64,000 bases of DNA from Butyrivibrio sp. GTDB lineage: Bacteria; Bacillota; Clostridia; Lachnospirales; Lachnospiraceae. The position numbers and the translations under genes were made by a program. The notes beneath the pieces were generated by a model. That model worked only from the letters and a program-made list of their open reading frames with translations. It ran no database searches and was not told where the DNA came from. Below, one piece after another: positions 53,192 to 59,233 of this stretch; position 1 is the stretch's first letter; every line of letters begins with the position of its first letter. The stretch lies in contig SVFV01000004.1 of assembly GCA_015056655.1 (NCBI GenBank), forward strand, positions 62,001-126,000. Reading direction: 5' to 3'.

Positions 53192-54864
53192 AGCGTAAGG
53201 ACATCATAACAGGCAAGATTGCCCGCGTTGAATTCCCTAACAAGGGAATCATTGAAACTCCTGATGGAAAGGTAATCGTAAAGAATGCTCTTCCTGGTCA
53301 GAAAGTTTCATGTGCTATTACAAAAGCACGAAATGGCAAATATGAAGCCAGACTCCTTGAAGTTTTAGAGGAAGCAGGGGATGCTGTAGAAAGCCCTTGT
53401 ATTCACTTTGGAAAATGCGGTGGCTGCAGTTATCTTACTATGCCGTATGTTAAGGAGCTTGGACTTAAGGAACAGCAGGTCAGACGTATCCTTAATCCTA
53501 TTCTTGAAAAGCAGAAACAAAGCTATACCTGGGAAGGTATAAAAACCAGCCCGGTAAAATTTGCATACAGAAATAAAATGGAATTTACCTTCGGAGACGA
53601 GGAGCTTGGCGGGCCCCTCGCTCTTGGTATGCATAAAAGAAACAGTATGTATGACATCGTAAGTGTCACTGGCTGTAGAATCGTAGATGATGACTACAAC
53701 CACATACTGAGCGCTACACTTTCCTTCTTTGGAGAGCAGTATAAGGAAGGCAAGATTTCTTTCTATCACAGAATGAAGCAGGTGGGATATCTTCGTCATC
53801 TCCTTGTAAGAAAGGCTGTAAGAACAGGCGAGATTCTTATCGACATTGTCACCACAACCCAGGAGAATCATGATCTTTCTGCATATAGTGACATGCTTCT
53901 GACATTGGATCTCAAGGGCAGAATTGTTGGTATCCTTCATACTATCAATGATTCAAAGGCTGATGCAGTAATTGATGAAGGTACAAGCCTTCTTTACGGA
54001 CAGGACTACTTCTACGAAGAGCTCTTAGGACTTCGTTTTAGAATTACACCTTTCTCATTCTTCCAGACTAACTCACTTAGTGCGGAAGTCCTCTACGATA
54101 CAGTACGAGAGTATATTGATGGACTTTATCACAACACTAACGAGGATCCAGGTGACAAGGTTATCTACGACCTTTATTGTGGAACTGGAACAATAGCTCA
54201 GATTGTTGCACCTATAGCTAATCGTGTTATCGGTGTTGAAATAGTAGAAGAGGCAGTTCTTGCAGCAAAAGAAAACGCAGCAAGAAACAACCTTACAGAC
54301 TGCGAATTCATCGCAGGTGATGTTCTCAAGGTTCTTGATGATATCGAGACAAAACCTGATCTCATCATCCTTGATCCGCCCAGAGATGGTATTAACTCCA
54401 AGGCACTTGCCAAGATCATAAACTACGGCGTAGATCACATGATCTATGTAAGCTGCAAACCCACATCTCTTGCACGTGACCTCGAGCAGCTCGCCGAGGG
54501 CGGCTACTATGTACAGAGAGCTGTCGCAGTGGACCAGTTTCCTTGGACAAATCATGTGGAGACGGTTTGCCTTTTGTCCCAACGCAAGCCGGACACGACA
54601 ATTGAAGTGGATCTGGATATTTCAGAGCTTGAAGTATCCAGTGCGGAAACCAAGGCAACCTATGAAGAAATCAAGTCCTACGTGTTGAAAAAATTCGGGC
54701 TGAAGGTATCGAACCTTTATATCGCCCAGATCAAAAGAGAATGCGGAATTGTGGAGAGGATCAATTATAATCTTCCGAAGACGGAGGGGAACAGAGTTCC
54801 TCAGTGTCCGGAGGATAAGAGAAAAGCCATCAAGGATGCGTTCATACATTTTCAGATGATTTAA
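53188..54864 (+). CDS. rlmD: 23S rRNA (uracil-5-)-methyltransferase with element-encoded C-terminus
   Basis: SAM-dependent methyltransferase of the RumA/TrmA family. TRAM domain (about 1-60), Fe-S cysteines (SPCIHFGKCGGCSYL), then the methyltransferase core with IYDLYCGTGTIAQIV near 330, ILDPPRDGIN near 393 and the catalytic YVSCKPTSLARDLE near 420. The normal family end is around VETVCLL (residue about 465). About 90 further residues follow (KATYEEIKSYVLKKFGLKVS, NLYIAQIKRECGIVERINYN) in clearly different codon use. This tail matches what integrative elements in Clostridia provide when inserted at the 3' end of this gene (recalled, not searched). The frame is intact. Confidence 0.93.
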   Translation: MKRKDIITGKIARVEFPNKGIIETPDGKVIVKNALPGQKVSCAITKARNGKYEARLLEVLEEAGDAVESPCIHFGKCGGCSYLTMPYVKELGLKEQQVRRILNPILEKQKQSYTWEGIKTSPVKFAYRNKMEFTFGDEELGGPLALGMHKRNSMYDIVSVTGCRIVDDDYNHILSATLSFFGEQYKEGKISFYHRMKQVGYLRHLLVRKAVRTGEILIDIVTTTQENHDLSAYSDMLLTLDLKGRIVGILHTINDSKADAVIDEGTSLLYGQDYFYEELLGLRFRITPFSFFQTNSLSAEVLYDTVREYIDGLYHNTNEDPGDKVIYDLYCGTGTIAQIVAPIANRVIGVEIVEEAVLAAKENAARNNLTDCEFIAGDVLKVLDDIETKPDLIILDPPRDGINSKALAKIINYGVDHMIYVSCKPTSLARDLEQLAEGGYYVQRAVAVDQFPWTNHVETVCLLSQRKPDTTIEVDLDISELEVSSAETKATYEEIKSYVLKKFGLKVSNLYIAQIKRECGIVERINYNLPKTEGNRVPQCPEDKRKAIKDAFIHFQMI

Positions 54865-54924
54865 GAGAAAAGGCAGTCAGGAATCAGATCCCGGCTGCCT
54901 TGTTCATTGTAGCTTCGATTGTCG

Positions 54925-55149
54925 TCATTTCTTTTTAGCTTCTTTATCGCGAGCCATTGTTTCATCAATCGCTCTGTTAATGAAGGCGGTGGTGCTTTCG
55001 TCCATGTCCTGAGCATGCTGCTGAACCTCTGTGCGGTGCTCAGGAGTCATTCTAACTTTCACCTCTACGAATTTATCAATATAGCGCTTATTAGCTGCCT
55101 TACGAGCCTCTGTGAGGGTTCTGTGGCGGCTGTCCTTTTTCTCTGCCAT
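54925..55149 (-). CDS. ribbon-helix-helix DNA-binding protein
   Basis: 74 residues with the plasmid-type RHH pattern: KFVEVKVRMTPEHRTEVQQH (strand and first helix) then MDESTTAFINRAIDETMARD (second helix). Lys-rich at both ends. The ribosome site on this strand is AAGGAGAATAAGAAC. It is transcribed away from the SymE-like gene, with three dyad repeats between them, so it is the natural candidate to bind those repeats (inference). Confidence 0.8.
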   Translation of the reverse strand: MAEKKDSRHRTLTEARKAANKRYIDKFVEVKVRMTPEHRTEVQQHAQDMDESTTAFINRAIDETMARDKEAKKK

Positions 55150-55204
55150 GTTCTTATTCTCCTTGGGGATGGATTTCTACACAAAATGAGTATAACACAT
55201 TTCT

Positions 55205-55281
55205 GGACATGCGACCATACATTTTTCTTGACGGACATGCGACTATGTCCTATAATACGAATCAAGGGACATGCGACCATA
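55205..55281. repeat. three operator-like repeats over the symE promoter
   Basis: GGACATGCGACCATA at 55205-55219, GGACATGCGACTATG at 55233-55247 and GGACATGCGACCATA at 55267-55281. The second copy completes the dyad GGACAT-N6-ATGTCC, the third GGACAT-N6-ATATCC. The central copy fills the promoter spacer. Confidence 0.85.
55228..55256 (+). promoter_or_regulatory. promoter of the SymE-like gene
   Basis: TTGACG (55228-55233), 17-bp spacer, TATAAT (55251-55256). The spacer is occupied by the second repeat, with the other two copies upstream and downstream, so repression by a repeat-binding protein is likely. Confidence 0.8.
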
Positions 55282-55331
55282 TCCCAAACAGAAACTGAAT
55301 ACGACAATCATCGAAAAAGGAGGACCTAAGA

Positions 55332-55655
55332 ATGACAAAGAAAAAAGAATACAGATCGCTTAAAATCAGCAGCATTTGGAATTGCGGAAGTAATCCAGCT
55401 CCGCAACTCAGGCTTCAGGGACGATGGCTGGAAGAACTGGGGTTCCAGATCGGAGAGGCTGTGCTTGTAAAATGTGAGGACGGAAAGCTCATTATCACGC
55501 CGGATACTATGAGGGCTGAGACAGAGAGCAGGGAGAAGGAATTTCTTGATAAAGAGATGGCTTTGCTTCAGAAAAGGTTTGACGCTGAGAAGAAGAAAAT
55601 CCGTCAGCAGATTGTGGCAGAGAGGGAGGCTATGTATGTGGCGGAAGGAAGGTGA
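55332..55655 (+). CDS. SymE-like toxin-family protein
   Basis: The N-terminal 60 residues match the SymE fold (AbrB-like): PAPQLRLQGRWLEELGFQIG then EAVLVKCEDGKLIITP. E. coli SymE is an SOS-induced type I toxin in the immigration control region next to hsd genes. Here a helical, charged C-terminus of about 45 residues is added (EMALLQKRFDAEKKKIRQQI). AAAGGAGGACCTAAGA is a strong ribosome site. No antisense RNA is evident; control seems to be by promoter repeats. Function as a toxin is family inference. Confidence 0.75.
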   Translation: MTKKKEYRSLKISSIWNCGSNPAPQLRLQGRWLEELGFQIGEAVLVKCEDGKLIITPDTMRAETESREKEFLDKEMALLQKRFDAEKKKIRQQIVAEREAMYVAEGR

Positions 55656-55661
55656 TCGCCT

Positions 55662-55943
55662 ATGTTTGACGCAAATGAACTGGCTTCTCTGGACTCAAAC
55701 TATTTTACCGTCATCTATAAGGACATCTACGATGTAACCATCAAATCCAATAACACCGGTCACTACTGGAGCCTGCACAGTCCGGGCTATCCGGAGCCGG
55801 GAACAGTTATCATCTTTCATTCGCATTTTGCTTCCTGCCCTTACCACCAGCATGGAAGGGCGACCAGTCTGCGACAGGCGGTAAAAAGTATTAAGAGCCA
55901 TGACCGGTTCCAGCTCAATGGACGTAAGCCGGTCAGAAGATAA
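55662..55943 (+). CDS. hypothetical protein cotranscribed with the SymE-like gene
   Basis: 93 residues, no family I can name with confidence. It is rich in His, Tyr and Ser, with NNTGHYWSLHSPGYPEPGTV and FASCPYHQHGRATSLRQAVK. GGAAGGTGATCGCCT precedes the start, six bases after the previous stop, so the two are one operon. It could be a partner of the SymE-like protein; similar genes seem common on Clostridia elements. Confidence 0.65.
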   Translation: MFDANELASLDSNYFTVIYKDIYDVTIKSNNTGHYWSLHSPGYPEPGTVIIFHSHFASCPYHQHGRATSLRQAVKSIKSHDRFQLNGRKPVRR

Positions 55944-55947
55944 AAGA

Positions 55948-55982
55948 GTGGCGCTATCGGAATGGATCCGACAGCGCCATTC
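55948..55982. terminator. terminator between convergent genes
   Basis: TGGCGCTATCGGA pairs with TCCGACAGCGCCA around ATGGA, between the genes ending at 55943 (+) and 55990 (-). U-tracts are weak. Confidence 0.6.
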
Positions 55983-55989
55983 GTGCGTT

Positions 55990-56682
55990 TTACAGTTCGA
56001 GGAACTTTTTCGTCAGTTCTTTCGCTGCGTTGATTTCCTGATAGCCACGGGACGGCTTCAGACCGAGCTCAGCAATGATCTGTTCTTTCGAGTAGTCCTG
56101 CCTGCCGAGGGTGACGATCTTCGCATAGCGAGGGCTGATTTTGCCCAGATATTCCACCAGTTCTGTGAAGAGTGTTTCGAGGATCGCTTCTTCCTCAACA
56201 TTTACATTGGGATCTGCGATGTCGAGACCGACGGTGTTGCCGTCCTCATCTTCGTGGGTATCCTGGAAGGATGTGAACTGGATGAAGTCCTCACGGCTCT
56301 TGAAGCGCGGAAGGTGCTCTGCACGTCTGGGACAGCCCTTGCAGCGGTTCTCCTTGCTGCAGAGGATCGGGAAGCCTTCGTTATCCCATCCGAGAACGCA
56401 TCTGCCGGGGCGGAGCTCCGGATGCTCTTCAAAGTAGTCGTTGATGCCGGAGTAATAGAGGGAGAGCATCTTGTTGAAATCTGCTTCGTCCACCACCATG
56501 AATCCGACTCTGAACGGAACACCATAGTGCTTCCAGGTTCTCAGGTTCTCCGGAATGATTGTGTTGTTGCTCTGGAATTCTGCATCCGAGATCAGAACCG
56601 GTGCGAGAACCTTGCCTTCAGTTACGGGAGTTCCATCAAAGGAACTGTACTTGTTGCAATATTCAATTGTAATCTTAGCCAT
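55990..56682 (-). CDS. sigma-70-like region 4 protein of mobile elements
   Basis: 230 residues of a type common on Clostridia integrative elements. The C-terminal 60 residues resemble sigma region 4 or a LuxR-like HTH (KIVTLGRQDYSKEQIIAELG, SRGYQEINAAKEL). The N-terminal 150 residues are of unknown fold and contain a cysteine pair region (ILCSKENRCKGCPRR). GGAGGAAATCAAA precedes the start. It may drive or regulate element transfer genes; sigma activity is unproven. Confidence 0.65.
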   Translation of the reverse strand: MAKITIEYCNKYSSFDGTPVTEGKVLAPVLISDAEFQSNNTIIPENLRTWKHYGVPFRVGFMVVDEADFNKMLSLYYSGINDYFEEHPELRPGRCVLGWDNEGFPILCSKENRCKGCPRRAEHLPRFKSREDFIQFTSFQDTHEDEDGNTVGLDIADPNVNVEEEAILETLFTELVEYLGKISPRYAKIVTLGRQDYSKEQIIAELGLKPSRGYQEINAAKELTKKFLEL

Positions 56683-56912
56683 TTTGATTTCCTCCGTAGA
56701 TTGGCTGTGGAGGAAACCAAGCGGCTGTTATTCATTTGTTCTTTCAGATGACCGTTCATAGGGATCCTCCTACAAATCGGTCAGCTGCTCTACTTGAACT
56801 GACACCTGCAAGTTGCTTCGCTTTGGGTGGCGGTAGAGCGCCTCACTTTGTGCACAAGATCGGCAACCACCCGCGGCGAAGAGCCTTTTATTGCCATGCT
56901 CAGGGCATTTGA

Positions 56913-57101
56913 TTAGTCTACTGACATCTGGTAAAGTTCCCCAAACACTTCTGAATAGTCGGAAGGATTCAGGTCTTCTGAACAAGTGGCACCATACTTT
57001 TTGAAAACAAATTCAACTGCTTCAGCACCGTATTTCTTTTCAGCTTCAGCGGCTGTGTTTTCAATATTCATGAGCCAGTCTTCTTTACTGAGTTGACACA
57101 T
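56913..57101 (-). CDS. small hypothetical protein of mobile elements
   Basis: 62 residues, acidic and helical (TAAEAEKKYGAEAVEFVFKK YGA region), no known domain. The ribosome site is weak. Similar short proteins occur on Clostridia elements from memory. The 56683-56912 stretch between it and the sigma-like gene contains only GC-rich DNA without a gene. Confidence 0.5.
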   Translation of the reverse strand: MCQLSKEDWLMNIENTAAEAEKKYGAEAVEFVFKKYGATCSEDLNPSDYSEVFGELYQMSVD

Positions 57102-57479
57102 ATTGGCTACCTTTTACCTTTCTATGCGTCAGCCGTCCTATGAGCTTCGGCATGGATTGATAAAGAAGGCTTGGCGACTTTCGGACACAGCTTGATCGGA
57201 ACTGTTCATCGCCTGGTTGCTGCCTTCACCAATAAATTACGGCATTTTCCGATGAGATCCCATGACAAGGGACTTGGCATTGACTTGGCATACTTGGCAA
57301 TTTCAGGTGATGGGGATTTGGCACTCAAGACAGGCAAAAGGTGTATGAGTATCAGTTGGAACAAGCAGTTTAGAGAAAACGGAAGCATGTACAGAGACAC
57401 ACTGATTTTTAAAAAATTTATTAATAGTGAATTGAAATTCTGTTTTGACAAAACGGACTTGGAGAAAAGTGATTTAAAC
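57102..57479. other. intergenic region with CTTGGCA repeats
   Basis: Three copies of ACTTGGCA lie at 57272-57279, 57283-57290 and 57292-57299, with looser copies at about 57166 and 57313. A TTG-initiated open frame covers the region but has no ribosome site and reads through the repeats and the downstream promoter. I see no credible gene. Confidence 0.5.
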
Positions 57480-57508
57480 TTGCGAAAAGTGGATTTTTAT
57501 GGTATGCT
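57464..57508 (+). promoter_or_regulatory. promoter of the XRE-Hachiman unit with paired operator repeats
   Basis: TTGCGA (57480-57485), 17-bp spacer, TATGCT (57503-57508). GAAAAGTG occurs at 57464-57471 and again at 57484-57491, exactly 20 bp apart, each followed by a GATTT-like run, bracketing the -35. They are candidate binding sites for the XRE protein encoded next. Confidence 0.65.
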
Positions 57509-57565
57509 ACTTAAGATAGGGATAGTATACATAGATTTAAGCTCTGGATTAGCGGAGGAAACCAA

Positions 57566-57769
57566 ATGAAATTTAGCTATAGCAAACTATGGAAGATACT
57601 AATCGACAAGAAAATGATGAAGAAAGATTTGATGGCGAAAGCGACCATCACATCTTCTACTATGGCTAAGATGGGGAAGGATCAGCCGGTCAGCATGGAG
57701 GTTCTTGGCAGGATATGCGAAGCTCTGGACTGTAACATCGGTGACATAGTGGACTACATCAAAGAATAA
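57566..57769 (+). CDS. XRE-family HTH regulator
   Basis: 67-residue Cro/CI-type DNA-binding protein (HTH_26-like): YSKLWKILIDKKMMKKDLMA, then ITSSTMAKMGKDQPVSMEVL and CEALDCNIGDIVDYIKE. Length is the usual single-domain form. GCGGAGGAAACCAA is the ribosome site. It lies 39 bases before the HamA-like gene and probably controls the defence unit through the GAAAAGTG repeats (inference). Confidence 0.88.
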   Translation: MKFSYSKLWKILIDKKMMKKDLMAKATITSSTMAKMGKDQPVSMEVLGRICEALDCNIGDIVDYIKE

Positions 57770-57808
57770 TGTGGAGATTTGAAGTATTCATGGGAAGGAG
57801 GAATCAGT

Positions 57809-59233
57809 GTGAAACGAATTTGCTTCGGTACATTTATTAAAGTACTGCTGTTGTGCAAAGATCCGTTGCAGGATGTAAAACAACATAAATTTGGTCAAAC
57901 ACTCATTTCCTCCGTTAATGAACTACACGGTCAGTATGTGGATGAAACTACAATCTCTAATTATGCAAGATGCGAAAGGTCGCTTGCCTCGGAGATAACA
58001 ACAGCCACTGCATCCGCCAACAGGGACTATGTGGTGGACTATTTTGAGAAGAAAATTGTTCCTCAGCTTGACATAGAGACTCTAAAGAAGGGAATTTGTG
58101 CTTTTAAGGACATAATCCGCAATGATGATATCGAGGATCCTCTTTTTAGGGATCCGGATGTCACGAGAGAGCAGTGGCTTCGTAAGCTTGTATTTGTTCC
58201 TTCGGAAGTGCTGGCGGATCTGTTTTTGATTGCTGGTAAGGTAGAAAACCACTATGGGAAAGAATCGGTGGCATATATCGACAGAGCCTATATAGACTCT
58301 TTTGCGTCAGATGCTTCTAGTATTACCTTCAACGCCAGAGTGATTGCGCCTGATGTGATTCTGACAAAGACTCTTCAGGAGAAATATTTCTGCAGGGCCT
58401 TTATGCCTGTGGTAGATGGAAACCTACAGATAAAAGGACATAACCATATAAAAGCCTTCAGATACCGCATAGAGTCGAATAGATTCGACTATACGTGGTT
58501 GAGAAAGCTTTTGAATGCAAATATAGGCAGATATGTTTTTAACCGTGCTGAGATTGAGAAATATCTGAAGGATGATGTTGAGAGCCTGGGAATGGAGGCG
58601 GCTCAGTACGTAAGAGCACATGCCACAGGTAATGAACTGGGAGAGATGCTGATCTATGCCTTTCTGGAGGAAGTACTTAAAGCTCCCAAGCTTATGAGTG
58701 CTATTGAATTGAGTGCAGAACATCGTTGCTCCGGAATTCATTTTTTAACGATTCCCGGATCAAATACAACGTATGAACTGGTTTACGGAGCATCAAATCT
58801 CCAAGGTAATCTTGAGCGTGCTGTGGATCAGGCGTTTGAGGTAATTGAAAAGCTGAGATCGGATCGTTTGTCCGGCATGGAGCTAGTTAATAGCGCAGAA
58901 TTTAATAAGTCAATTGATATAACAACCGCACATCTAATCAAAAAAATTGTGATACCTGAAGATGGCGGCGATTCTGGTGCCGGTACTGCTTACGGTGTTT
59001 TCCTTGGATATACACTTGATCTGAATCCGGAAGACTTCAGCCGTGATGAATATACAAATGCGGTAGTTAAGAGGATTGAGCAGGACATTGAAAAAGCACT
59101 TGTACGAGTTCAGGAGAGAATAGCTGATCTTAAGATGGGCGCGGATTCTTTTTACATATATGTTCTTCCGTTTAATGATGCGGATAACGACAGGAGTTCT
59201 ATTATGACTGAACTTATAGGGGGTACCGCTTGA
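57809..59233 (+). CDS. hamA: HamA-like DUF1837 protein with extra N-terminal module
   Basis: First protein of a Hachiman-like defence pair. GTG at 57809 is preceded by GGAAGGAGGAATCA. The N-terminal module (about 2-155, ICFGTFIKVLLLCKDPL to FVPSEVLADLFLIAGKV) resembles a domain I recall at the start of several Firmicutes defence proteins, function unknown. The DUF1837/HamA region runs from about 165, with ATGNELGEMLIYAFLEEVL near 271-290. Where DUF1837 nucleases show a D-G-[IV]-H then G-E-x-K pattern, this protein has SGIH (308-311) and GASN (327-330). The putative catalytic Asp, Glu and Lys are thus replaced, by an alignment made from memory. Frame intact, stop overlaps the next start. hamA is used in the broad sense. 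Confidence 0.75.
   Translation: MKRICFGTFIKVLLLCKDPLQDVKQHKFGQTLISSVNELHGQYVDETTISNYARCERSLASEITTATASANRDYVVDYFEKKIVPQLDIETLKKGICAFKDIIRNDDIEDPLFRDPDVTREQWLRKLVFVPSEVLADLFLIAGKVENHYGKESVAYIDRAYIDSFASDASSITFNARVIAPDVILTKTLQEKYFCRAFMPVVDGNLQIKGHNHIKAFRYRIESNRFDYTWLRKLLNANIGRYVFNRAEIEKYLKDDVESLGMEAAQYVRAHATGNELGEMLIYAFLEEVLKAPKLMSAIELSAEHRCSGIHFLTIPGSNTTYELVYGASNLQGNLERAVDQAFEVIEKLRSDRLSGMELVNSAEFNKSIDITTAHLIKKIVIPEDGGDSGAGTAYGVFLGYTLDLNPEDFSRDEYTNAVVKRIEQDIEKALVRVQERIADLKMGADSFYIYVLPFNDADNDRSSIMTELIGGTA

Noticed and set aside
55205..55281. Short CRISPR array
   Set aside because: Only three 15-bp units with unequal short gaps that contain promoter elements; no cas genes nearby.
54919..55329. 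136-codon plus-strand open frame
   Set aside because: Antisense to the RHH gene and running through its operator region; composition is not protein-like.
55900..56751. 283-codon plus-strand open frame
   Set aside because: It is antisense to the sigma-like gene, which has a good ribosome site and a familiar protein sequence.
57171..57569. 132-codon open frame on the plus strand before the XRE gene
   Set aside because: It starts at TTG without a ribosome site, covers repeats and a good promoter, and has no recognisable protein features.
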